A stretch of 64,000 nt of DNA from Chrysomallon squamiferum (taxonomy: Eukaryota; Mollusca; Gastropoda; Neomphalida; Peltospiridae), in assembly GCA_012295275.1 (NCBI GenBank), contig CM022675.1:2450197-2514196 (forward strand), written 5' to 3'. The notes under the pieces are model-generated. The model was not told the DNA's origin and searched no databases. It saw nothing but the letters and a program-made list of their open reading frames with translations. The position numbers were made by a program, and so were the translations under genes. Shown here piece by piece: positions 13,908 to 26,225 of this stretch (positions are counted from its first letter, which is position 1; every line of letters begins with the position of its first letter).

Positions 13908-14721
13908 GGAGGAGAGAGAGAGAGAGAGAGAGAGATAGATAGATAGATAGATGTTTTTAATTGCTATCTAGTTCGACAAGCGCAGAGTGTGTCCGAATCA
14001 TAATTCAGTTGATATATTGTTATTGCTGTTTATAGCGTTGTTTATATGACTTATATCATTACCAGTTGCAATAGCACTAGTAACAGTAGTAGTTGTAGCA
14101 GTAGTTGTTGTTTTTATACACATGTACATCACTTCAGTCAATGTAATTTGTATAACTTCTTTAGTGTCCACTTTCTGTAAATACATAGGTACATTATTTC
14201 AGTCAATGTGTTTGTACAGTTTCAGGACGTGCGTATACAAGGACATCTGTAAATGTGCCTGTTATAGTGTAATTATATTGTCACGTTACTATATATTCAT
14301 GCAGTGCATGACACTGGGCTGGTCTCGTATGTATTCAACCACGGTCTGCTGCTCTAGAGGATCAGATATGCATGACTGGTAATACATACTTAGTTTTCTG
14401 TTTTTTTTTTTTTTTTTTTTTTTTTTTGCGAAACAAGAAAGCATATATTTGTGGTTGCCTTTAACGTTAAGAAAAGGACCAAAGTAACGGCATACATAAA
14501 ATGACCCCAGCACACATACATACATAAAACACATACTTACATACATACATACATAGATACATACATAAAATGAACCCAGCGCACATATATACATACATAC
14601 ACATATATACATACATACACATATATACATACATACATACAAACACAAACAGACAGTACATGTGTATAAGATTTTGGTACGGTGCTAGTTATATAGAGGT
14701 AATGTGTGTCCAGACTGTAAC

Positions 14722-14761
<40 letters not shown>

Positions 14762-14802
14762 AATATCATCTTATTTCGCTAGGCGTTCGTCAAAACATAT
14801 AA

Positions 14803-14819
14803 TATATATATATATATAT

Positions 14820-14900
<81 letters not shown>

Positions 14901-14930
14901 TAGATAGATAGATAGATAGTTAGATAGATG
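14803..14930. repeat. (AT)n-(GATA)n microsatellite
   Basis: Compound tract following an AAAT tract at 14723-14764, same module order as at 7860-8040. Confidence 0.95.
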
Positions 14931-15334
14931 TTTTTAATTTATATCTTGTTCGAGAAGCGCAGAGTGTGGCCGAACCATAATTCAGTTGATATATTTTTAT
15001 TGCTGTTTATAGCGTTGCTTATATGACGTATATAGCACTAGCAACAGTAGTAGTTGTATGAGTAGGTGTTGTTTTTATCGTCTTTGTTCTAGTAATAATT
15101 GCCATCAGTCTACTTTTCAAAAATAATTAAACAAGCTTAGCATTCAAACAAATAAAGAAAACAAATAAAAAAGCAAAGAAGGAAATAAGCAAAGAAACAA
15201 TACAAAGAACAAACAAACAAACAGATAAATGAATAAACAATAAAAATAACATATTCCGTAGACATGTATATGTGTATTACAAATATACAATTTTCGATAA
15301 CCAATGTCTACAAGATCAGCAGCCCAGTAAAAAT

Positions 15335-15393
15335 TAGAAGAAGAAGAAGAAGAAGAAGAAGAAGAAGAAGAAGAAGAAGAAGAAGAAGAAGAA
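15335..15393. repeat. (AGA)n microsatellite before the promoter
   Basis: AGA tract in the conserved position upstream of the TATA-like element, as at 8291 and, inverted, at 57160. Confidence 0.9.
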
Positions 15394-15426
15394 AGAGAAG
15401 AGATATATGAAATGTTTCGGTAACAC

Positions 15427-15456
15427 TAGTGAAGCGTATCACACACGATTTAAATG

Positions 15457-15492
<36 letters not shown>

Positions 15493-15497
15493 GTTAT
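15427..15497 (-). mobile_element. short insertion with poly-T, possible antisense retroposon
   Basis: Segment absent from the otherwise matching block at 8378-8384. About 35 bases of unique sequence are followed by 30 T, ending just before the TATA-like element. A minus-strand poly-A tail on a short retroposed fragment would look like this. No family is recognised and no clear target-site duplication is seen. Confidence 0.35.
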
Positions 15498-15499
15498 CA

Positions 15500-15508
15500 T
15501 ATAAATAG
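15500..15508 (+). promoter_or_regulatory. TATA-like core promoter element of the intact gene
   Basis: TATAAATAG about 100 bases before the donor of the candidate leader exon. A start site about 25-30 bases downstream would give a short non-coding first exon. The same element is kept at 8383 and, inverted, at 57040. Confidence 0.45.
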
Positions 15509-15529
15509 AGCAAATCTCATCTTAATACA

Positions 15530-15608
15530 CATTTTTATATTTCTTTCCAAACAGAGCACACAGTGTAAGAGAGGAAAACGGTTTACTTGGAGTGTTACAA
15601 TAAACAAG
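15530..15608 (+). other. candidate non-coding first exon (5' UTR) of the intact gene
   Basis: Start estimated from the TATA-like element. It ends AAACAAG before a strong GTACGTGC donor. The matching acceptor would be the TTTTCTTTTCAG just before 17396, so the leader would splice into the exon carrying the ATG. The 3' part and donor are conserved at 8433-8491 and on the minus strand at 56940-57018. Confidence 0.45.
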
Positions 15609-15629
15609 GTACGTGCAGTTCATCTTTCT

Positions 15630-16720
15630 ATATATATGTACGTGTACTACTCCTGTAAATGTACGTGCACAATTTCTATGTATTTTATGTATGGTACGTC
15701 AATAAATGTATGTGGATATTTGCATGTATGTGTATATATACTACATCAATACATGTGTGTACACTTTCTATATATGTGTATGTATGCTACGTCAGTAAAT
15801 GCATATCGACATTTTCAATGTATTTCTAAGTATCCTACTTCAAAAATGTATGTATTCCTTCTATACATTTGTATGTATATTACTGCTTAAAATAAATGTG
15901 TACACTTTCTATATACTTGTACAGGAACAAATATATGTGTCTGCAAGCGTACATTTGTATGTACGTTTATTCAGTAAATGTCTGCTTACATGTCCAGATT
16001 CATTACTTCAGTAAATGTGCATGTTTGACTTCTGTACATTTGCAGGAAGATCAATTTACATATCTCTACGCATTATTTATATGTAAGCACGTTATTCAGT
16101 GGACAATTGTACTCACTTTTATTAGCACGCATTTTACTTTGATAAATTTGTTTCATCCGTTGTCTGTAAATTTCTATTATAACTTGTTTAGTGTCCACTT
16201 TCTGTAAATATACATGTACATTACTTCAGTCAATGTAATTTGTATAACTTGTTTATGTCCAGTTTCTGTAAATACATATGTGCATTACTTCAGTCAATGT
16301 GTTTGTACAACTTGTTTAGTGTCCACGTTCTGTAAATATACATGTACATTACTTCAGTCAATGTAATTTGTATGATATCTTTTTTTATTGTCCACATTCA
16401 GTAAATATACATGTACATTACATCAGTCAATGTAATTTGTATAACTTGTTTAGTGCCCACGTTCTGTAAATATACATGTACATCACTTCAGTCAATGTAA
16501 TTTGTATAACTTGTTTAGTGTCCACTTTCTGTAAGTACATATGTACATTACTTCAGTCAATGCGATTTTATAACTTCTTTAGTGTCCAATATACATATAC
16601 ACACAAACACACACACAGACACACATTACTTCAGTCAATGTATTTTGTATGATAACTTTTTTAGTGTCGACTTTCTGCAAATGCATCTGTACACTACTTG
16701 GGTCAATGTATTTGTTCAGT
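15630..16720. repeat. ~60-70-bp minisatellite in first intron or promoter region
   Basis: At least eight clear units from about 16190 to 16720, each with GTGTCCAC-TTTCTGTAAAT, then ACATGTACATTACTTCAGTC and AATGTAATTTGTATAACTT, preceded by more diverged related units. Lies between the candidate leader exon and the coding start. Confidence 0.8.
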
Positions 16721-16889
16721 TTAGCGTGTGCGCATACAAGGAATTCTTTATATATTCATGCAGTGCATTCAAGATCATCTTCTTCTTTTTCATTTGATTT
16801 AAAATTATTTATCGGTTCTGATTTATCTCATGAAACAGCAAACGTATCCAAATCATCTTAAAAGCTATTTTAAAGTCTAACTATCTGAT

Positions 16890-17065
16890 TTTAAGACATC
16901 AACTAAGGAGCTGTATTAACTTTGATTTCTCGATTGGTCCATACACTCACCACTGCAACTCGGCTTGTTTAACTTCAACAGTGACTATACCAACTATTAC
17001 ATAGTAGTCAAATAAGAACATTGGGTAAGGGGTCAGTTTGCGCAAATTCCCCAGATTTGTGTGTA
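16890..17065 (+). promoter_or_regulatory. conserved 5'-flank block before the intact gene
   Basis: Block containing CACTGCAACTCGGCTTG. Copies occur at about 9640-9800 and 12105-12265 (plus), and inverted at about 52650-52850 before the minus-strand copy. Conservation across flanks whose surroundings have diverged suggests a functional intronic or regulatory element, though simple recent duplication could also explain it. Confidence 0.4.
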
Positions 17066-17395
17066 CTATTTTTTGTATTATGCATGTATGTTTGTAAGTA
17101 CGTATGTATTAATCCATATTGGTGGATACAAAACATAAATTTATAATATTACGATGTTCAGAAAAAAGTATGTTTCATAACAGTTAATGATTGTGTTAAT
17201 ACTCTATTGTTTTATGACTTATCTTTGATTATCACAAAGCACCTATATTTCACCGGTACATACAGACAGACAGACACAAACACACTACTATTCATAATAT
17301 GTATCATCATAAGTATTTATTTATTTATTTATTTATTTTTAATTTATTAGATTGTTTCTTTCTTTCTTTGTTATTTTACTTAATTTTCTTTTCAG

Positions 17396-17407
17396 TATAA
17401 AGTAAAT
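17396..17407 (+). other. 5' UTR part of first coding exon
   Basis: Twelve bases between the CTTTTCAG acceptor and the ATG at 17408. The minus-strand copy has the same arrangement (acceptor, 12 bases, ATG at 51954). Confidence 0.55.
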
Positions 17408-17459
17408 ATGTGGATGTCTTTCGTCCATCTGCTACTGCTAAGTTGTTCCATCACTCTAG
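17408..17459 (+). CDS. exon 1: start and signal peptide
   Basis: Encodes MWMSFVHLLLLSCSITL, a typical signal peptide, ending in phase 1 at a GTAAGT donor. The ATG follows an acceptor by 12 bases and matches the start of the minus-strand copy (MWISFVYLLLLSC). Confidence 0.88.
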
Positions 17460-17899
17460 GTAAGTTTATTTTCGTCTCTGTTTCTTTATAGAAACATTGT
17501 ATGTGTCTGTTGTCACCAAAAGAAGGAGAATTTGAATATACATAGTTCACACAGTGCAACAAAATATTAAAAACAAATACATCATTCAGATTATAGCATT
17601 AATATTTTAGACACAATTCCTTTAAATGAGGATATATATATTTGATTTTACGTAGTGAAATAGGGTTAAGAACAAGAAGACATCAGTAATTAAATACGAT
17701 ATATATAAAAAGAACTATATAAATAAAATTTAAAAAAAAATGATATAATTACTAATATTTCTAAATAAATAAATAAAATTTTAAATTTCGATATTCTGCT
17801 TTCTTTATTTCATAGTGCGCACTACATATGTCATATCTACTGGTATCTCCACATTATTCTTCCTAACGTCTATTCTCTTCTATTTTATTATTATTATTA

Positions 17900-17939
<40 letters not shown>

Positions 17940-19957
17940 GTTGTTGTTGTTGTTGTTACACCCACTACCACTATTTGAATTTAAACTAAAATTTGTCGCC
18001 ACATATATTTTTTCTTTGTTTTATTTAATAAAAATGTTCAGTGATGAAACATATCCTATGTTAAGATGTTGTATTTGTTTACAGGTGAAGAGTACTTCGA
18101 CTGCAGACGACAGGGTCAGGATTGTGCTAATAATAAAACTTGTCAAAATGACGGCACCTGTGACTGTGGAAATGATTATACTGGCTACAACTGTGAGCTG
18201 GAGACAAGTCAGTATTCTAATTCCAATACGTTAAGTGTGGTTAACCAAATAGATATATGTAGATTTTTCTTCTTTTTTTCATTTTTTTCCGTTGTTCTTT
18301 TTCATATCGTGACAGAAACGAAATTTGTGTTTTCAGGTTTGAGTGGTTCAAGTCCGTGTACCAATCAGACTGACTCTTGTGGCTCTGATGGAGGTATCTG
18401 TTACAACAATAATGCAAGCAAAGCCTGTTTCTGTCCACCTGGTTTCTATGGTGACCAATGTGAAAAGAAAAGATGTGAGTAATTAATTCTACTTAACAAA
18501 ATACAACTGATTTTTTATATCTACCAGTCTTTTACGTAGCAATGAAGGGGAATGATATTCCAGTTGTTTTCAGTATGATCATTTATTATGTATAGGTATA
18601 TATTAACTTAGATTACTGTTATTTACTATACATTTCACCTCCCAGTAAAGTAATGTAAAAGAACTAAATCAATAAATATTATTATAATAATGGCAGTAGT
18701 AGCAGTAGTATCATCATATCAATCATCATGATTATTCCTGCTAACAAATACTAATCTTAATATTTGCAGATGATGTTTCCTGTCAGAAAAGTTCTATGTT
18801 GATTATGATTTATCCTTCTGGAACATTCAATGGTGTCGTCTATGCTAAAGGTGGAAAAGACGCACCAAGTTGCAAATTCACACCATCAGCTCCATCCTCG
18901 GGAAAGCAGGGCGTGGCTCTTAATGTTAAGGATAGTGAATGTGGAGGAGTGACTCAGGTCAGTTCTTTTCCTTTTTTTTTATACTTCTTATTTTCCTTCT
19001 TTTTTTTTTCTTTTTTTTTTCCTTTTTTTTTCTTCTTATTGTTTCTTTCTTAATGAAATATGTTTAAATACTTAGCTACTTCCATAAATTGTTTAAATAA
19101 AACAGATTTAAAGTGTAGTGTATTTGTGGAATTATAATATCAGAAAAAATGTTTTGAACAATATTTGTTGTTATCTTTGTACAAAGTGGTATTAGACATT
19201 GATTGAACATAACTCGTGTAATTGTGACTCGTTCTTAAGGTAAATGGAGGTCGAACTCGAGATGTGATCATTCAGTTCAGTGAAAAGTACATGACAAACC
19301 TCGACACAAAAGTCTCTGTCACTTGTAGTGAAAAAAACAACGATGCCATAACCGTGACTGTCACCAAAGTGATAACAACCAAAGAAACTGAAAGGTTAGT
19401 TTTTATTATTGATGTTATTACTATTACTAATAGCAATAGTAGTAGTAGGAGTATTAAATTTGATTAATTTATCATTACTAAGTTTTATTTATTTATCTGA
19501 TTTCTTTCTTGGAATGTCATGATATGTTTACTGAGTATGTTAAAAGTTACTAAACAATTGACATTTCACAGTTAATGATTATTGGGTAAACAAAAAATTC
19601 AAGGGAAATATCAACATTTTATTCGAAATTTAAGCAGTGTTTAATATGTTGAAACCAAAAAATAATAATAAGATAAAAACTGTGAATATTTATATCTGAC
19701 ACACAAAAAATAAACACACATGGATAGATAGTTAGAGATAGATATAGTGCAGAGACACATCTACATGTTTTTAATCTTCTTTTCCGCAGAAACAGACAGA
19801 ATATCACAAACACAGTTAACTCAATAGACTCCTCGCTTGTCCAGTTCAACATCAACCTCAAAGACGGGTCTTCAGTTTCAGAATCAGCAGCTGTATCTTT
19901 AGATGAAGAACTTACATTTGAGTTTACTACACGTGGAGCTACTGGTTGTTTCCGTAG

Positions 19958-20013
<56 letters not shown>

Positions 20014-22512
20014 GTTATCATTAATTAATTCTGGTTTTGAGTCAGCTTATGGATTTTTTTTTAACTTTAATTTAATTTAATTTAATTTATTTATCTACTT
20101 CTTATTTTATTTATTTATTTTTATTCATATATTTCCTTTTGCGCAGCACACATAAATCTATATGAATGTTATTATTTATTTATTTTATTTTTATTCTCAG
20201 ATTCGACAGAAGAGCTAGTAGAAAAGATTGCCGACATTGAACCAGGTAACAAATGTGTACGGCATTAGAACTACAGACTTTAATTATTTACTTTATGTTG
20301 CTGAATTGTTTCAGTTTTTAGTCTTCAGTTAAAATTGTCGACTTTCACATTTTCAAACTACTCATAAACACTTTCTAATGAAATGTGGCATATTCATATT
20401 AATTATTCTTAATGTTTACTATTTTATTATAAAGTGAAAATTCGTCTGGCTGATGGTAATACAACTAAAGAAGGTCGACTAGAAGTTCTGTACAAAGGTA
20501 AATGGGGCAGACTGCACAGTCGTTATTTCTCCTACCGTGACGCTACTACAGTTTGTAGAACTCTCGGATTCAACAAGTAAGTTAATAGCAAATAGTTCTG
20601 TTTCTTGCTGTAGTTCTACCTTTCGAAGCCAGTATTTTGCAGTATTTTGAACGGAAATTTCTAAATGAAGAAATATAAACTAATCTTGTATATAATATCG
20701 AAGTAAAACTATATAAGAGAAACCATTGTGGGTGTGTGTCTGTAAAGAAGTAAGAAAAAATAACAATAAAATAGAGAAGTAAATAAATAAATGAATTAAT
20801 AAATACATAAAAATAATATCGTGTATACGTGTATGTTAACATTGTTCTTACAATTAAGCTTCTGTCCTACAGCGCGTTTGGTATGCCACGTGGTAAAGGT
20901 TTCTTCCCAGAAGGCAGTGGACAAATCTGGAAAGGTGATATACGCTGTAGTGGATTTGAAATGAACGTAGATCATTGCAGTATATGGAAGATTATTGACT
21001 GTGGTGATGCCTGCACTGGAGAAGATATTGGAATTATATGTGACGGTAAAGAAATATTATTATCATCATCTTCATCATCATCATCATCATCATCATTGTT
21101 ATCCTTATTATCATAGCAATTGTTGTTGTGGCTGTTCAGTGATGAAGAATAAACTTTGTGTTTTGTTCCACTATATCAGAAAATCCTGCACTATACAAAC
21201 TGAGGCTGGTCGGTGGAAACAGCAAACAAGAAGGAAATCTTCAAGTATTTGATGATGGCAAATGGAATTCAGTGTGTAACACATATAACAATGAGAATCG
21301 AAATGCTTACGTTGTGTGCCGGCAACTGGGTTATTCAAGGTTAGTAAGTATTTTAAGACTGAAACGTAAATGTGTAAAAAAATAAAAAAAATAAAATAAA
21401 ACAATAATAATTAGTGGTAGGTGTCGTAGTAGTAGCAGTAGTATAGTAGTAGTTGTAGTAGTACTAATGTTATCGCATATACATACATACGCACAAGGCC
21501 ACATATACATGTTTAAATATACATAGAAAATATATTGATATAAATTTTAACATTTCTAATCAAAACGATGATTTGTTAAATACAAATTTCCTGTGATACT
21601 CTGATATTTGTTTTACGACTATGGATCAAATATATCATTGTTAGTAAACGATATCTAGTATTTTACTTCTTATTATTTATGATTTTTGTTTTCATCAACG
21701 TTTGCGAAATTCTGTACACTGTCCTACACTAAAATATATTTTTGAATAACCTTTCAATTTTATTTTTACTTTTATTTTTATTTTGACTGCGTTTCTTCAC
21801 AGATTAGAAAACACTGATAATACTGAAACTGTTTCTGGAAATAAATGGAAGTATCGGGTCTTCAGCGTCGGTTCTGAATATGGACTGCATTTGTCTTTTC
21901 TTAAACTTCGGAATGAAGAGAGTGAATGCAAATCTCTGTATATTAAGTGTTCAGGTATTAGTGTTAAAACTGTTAGTTTAGGTTACTGTCCAATGTTTAT
22001 CAAATAACACTAGCGACTTCTACAGAGAAAACAGTTTAGAATAAAAGAAAGGTTAATATTATTATGTTTTTCATCATGCTGTCACATTGTCAGTTCAGGC
22101 ACTCAGAAAAACATATCAACATCCAACCACAGATTACACTCTTATTATAACAGTAACAGTTGTTTATCTGCAGAAGCCAAAATAAATTTAAAAAAAATAG
22201 TAAAAAAAAAAAAAAGTTGAATGCATTGATTTTATTGTTATGTTTATTTTCTAGTGGACGTATCAAACATTGAACTACGACTAGTTGGTGGTCCAAGCAG
22301 TAACTACGGTGTCGTTGAAGTGAAAATAAACAATGAGTGGGGCAGACTGTATGATTCGAGACCTTCTCCACCAGACGCTACAGTTTTATGCAGAACACTT
22401 GGATTTAACGAGTAAGTAGAAACAGAATGTAATATTAAAGCAGTTAAATATCACTTAAAACCATGTACTAATACCACTAAAGCTAATAATAATGATGATG
22501 ATGATGATGATG

Positions 22513-22579
<67 letters not shown>

Positions 22580-24312
22580 TAAAATGAGATCTCTAATAAC
22601 ATTTAAACTGATATAAAAACTGACATAATTACTCTATATAAATTGATGTACTTTTTATGTATTTATTTAAAGAAGTTATAAAGCAATATTACTGAGTTGG
22701 CGTGAGCATAATCTGACGTCAAGCAACAAAAAGATTTGGACATCAGATGTGTATTGTACAGGACTGGAAAAGAACATTAATGAGTGTTACCTTACAGTTA
22801 TAGTATACGATGATCATGAGAAGAACACAGCCCTGCTCTGTTCAGGTAATGTATTTTAGACAGCAGTCTCTACATATCTACCACATGTTTAATCATTTCT
22901 TCTATGGAGAATAACATTCATTGTATTAGAGAGAAAACACAACGAAATTAATAATGCGATAAAACCTAAGTGATAAATTGTATGTGTGATATAACAAGAC
23001 AATTTAGTTTCTTATAGGCTTTTGTTTCTTACTGCAGAAGATAAAGCAGAAATTCGTCTGGTTGGAGGCAGTTCAGAACGAGAAGGTCGAGTAGAGATTA
23101 AATATCTTGGAATGTGGGGCACAGTCTGTGATGACTATCATACTGATTACAACGCAGCTGTTTACTGCAGAATGCTGGGTTTCACTAAGTAAGTTATTAA
23201 TAATCATTATTATAACAGCTGTTTACTGCAGAATGCTGGGTTTCACTAAGTAAGTTATTAATAATGATTATTATAACAGCTGTTTACTGCAGAATGCTGG
23301 GTTTCACTAAGTGATATTATTAATAATGATTATTTTAACAGCTGTTTACTGCAGAATGCTGGGTTTTACTAAGTAAGTTATTAATACTGATTATTATAAC
23401 AGCTGTTTACTTTTGATTGCTGGGTTTCACTAAGTAAATTGTTACTAATGATTATTTTAACAGCTGTTTACTGCAGAATGTTCGGTTTCACTAAGTGATT
23501 TGTTAATGATTACTATTTTACAGGAGAGTTTTGTTTTATTAACTAAGTTATTGTGACTGATTATGATAACTGCTGTTACTAAGTTATTAATAATATTGTT
23601 TATTTCAGAAAGCTAGCATTGATGGAATAACTAGTTGATAATAAGTGTGATTAACAGGCTCGATTTTGTATTTAGTTTTTATTATTCTTATTAGTATTAC
23701 TTTTAGGACACATCTCTCTTTCTTTTCGAAATTACTAATGATGATTATTATGATAGCTGTTTGATTACGTAGGACACTAAACATGATTAGGGTAGCTCCT
23801 TACTACATCCTTGTAAGAAGGATTATTACAAATGTAATGACAGTAAAGAAATACATTTTCAAATGACTCATTCCATGTTTTACAGTTCAAATGCAACAGC
23901 AGTTGGTAGTGCTTATTTTGGTGAAGGATCGGGACCTATCTTTCTGCGTAATATTCATTGTTTGGGAAATGAAACAAGTCTTGAGCAGTGCAGTTTACAA
24001 TGGGGTAACTATGCCTGTCGCCACGAAAAAGATGCTGGTATCAAATGTGCAGGTAACACTAACCAAGTGTTGATCACTATGTTTCTAGTTTTACTCTTTT
24101 TACCTGTTGTTCATAATAATTTTTTTAAGTATGAGTACCCATCATTTATTCCTTATTACTGTTATTATTATTATTAGTAGTAGTAGTAGTAGTAGTCGTA
24201 GTAGTAGTAGTAGTAATAATAATTATAGTAGTAGTAGTAGAAGAAGTAGTTGTAATTATAGTAATTTCTTCTTTTTTATTCATCTTCTTATTTCTTGTAA
24301 AAGATAAATAGA

Positions 24313-24347
<35 letters not shown>

Positions 24348-25057
24348 ACAAACAAACAAACACTTAAATAAATAAAATAATACGAATACTAATCAAATAA
24401 ATATTTTAAAAATATATAAAAATGAAAAGTAATGTAAAGCTCACATACAGACAGAAATTCAGAATAAATATAGATGGATGACATTTGCTTTCAGAATTGA
24501 TCTTCCATTTTTAAGTACAGTTTGATTATATATAATTATCAGTGTTATTATCATCAACCGAGTTCTAAAAGAATGCTACTCTGTACATTCGAAAGAGATT
24601 TTTTTGTCTGTATATATATGTTGTTATTATGATTAACGCATGTAATTATTCCTAAAGTCCTTTGAAATTCTATATTTATTTATTTTTAATTATGCTGATA
24701 AAACTACTAGTAACGACAACATATAATTCCCAACTCTTAGCATAATCTTCATTATAACTCCTTGGAAACAATATAATTTTATTTGAGATAGCAACATCTC
24801 TAAACATGAATATTGCAATACATTTTAAACAGAGCCAGAATCAGGCACTATCAGGGTGGAATCATGTACTGCTGATAATCAGAAAACTGGAGAAGATGCT
24901 GAATCTTTGAAAATCGTTGAAGACAGGTAAACTTTTATTTTAACAGGTTTTGTTTATATATTTATACTTGTTTAGCACAGAACTGATGAACATGGATTTT
25001 CAGTCGCCTCCCTGAAGCACTAGCAAATAACGATCATCATCATCATCAACAAGATCA

Positions 25058-25101
<44 letters not shown>

Positions 25102-25129
25102 TTAATTTGGCATTTTTATTGTATATATG

Positions 25130-25168
<39 letters not shown>

Positions 25169-25782
25169 ATTAGTAGTAGTAGAAATAGCAGTAGTATTGC
25201 TGTTTTGTTCTGTTTCTTTTTCACTTCAACAATTCAGAGACATTATCGATTCACACAACTATATTTTACATACATTAGTGACCTCTTGATAAACAACCGA
25301 ATTGCAGACTAATTACTTTGGAATAAATAACTTTATAATTTCTAAAAGCTGAAATAAGCGACACTCTTTCTAAAAAAAAAAAAAAATCGAGAGTTTATTT
25401 TGATCGAGGAAACTATAGAGAAATGCTCTTTTATGTTATATTCTTTTACTTATTCAGCTGTCCTTCGTCTGAGATCGGTAAACTGATGATACAGGAACCT
25501 GAAAGATCTGGAAACAACGTCACATTCAAGTTGAAAGCTTTCACCTTTAACAAAAACAACGCAGTCTCTACAGAATGTTCTGTCAAAGTTTGTCCTCCAG
25601 GTCAAAAAACTCTTTGTGAACCAGTAAGTTTTAACATTTTCTTATTTTAAGTTTTAGATAATGTTAAGTGTTTTATATTGTCAGCTTAAAATATGCATAT
25701 CACAGTGATAAAAGTGAACATAATTGCCACACTGTTTACTATTATATTATAATAGTAGTTATTAGATAGTTTTTGACGTTTG

Positions 25783-25833
<51 letters not shown>

Positions 25834-26156
25834 CGATAGCTTACTATTATAACGGCAAAGAAGAGGATTAAACACAGCAAGTTATCTCCCCTGAAATGTA
25901 AATCTCTTTCAACCTTTAATATGAAAAAAAGACAAGGAATGATAACTCGTACTTAAATTAATAGGTAGAAAAAAACAGAGAGAAAACTGACACAAAACAA
26001 CGGACAACTCCTTTTTGTTGCTGTCAAAAGACAATTACGTAGATGCTTAAAGACGCAATGTCAATCTTAGCGAAGAAAACAATTGGAATATATTTTAATA
26101 TAAATCATACTTTGAAAATGATAGAATGTTATAAGAAAGAATGAATATATATTTTA

Positions 26157-26225
<69 letters not shown>

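Larger units (their letters stand above)
14310..17110. repeat. proximal copy of receptor 5'-flank duplication
   Basis: Direct duplicate of about 7550-9850, offset about 7.0-7.1 kb. It carries in order the dispersed repeat, AAAT and GATA tracts, AGA tract, TATA-like element, leader exon, minisatellite and the conserved block near 16940. This copy lies directly before the intact gene. Confidence 0.7.

Noticed and set aside
23165-23520. CRISPR-like regularly spaced repeats
   Set aside because: Head-to-tail tandem units with no unique spacers, in a eukaryotic intron.
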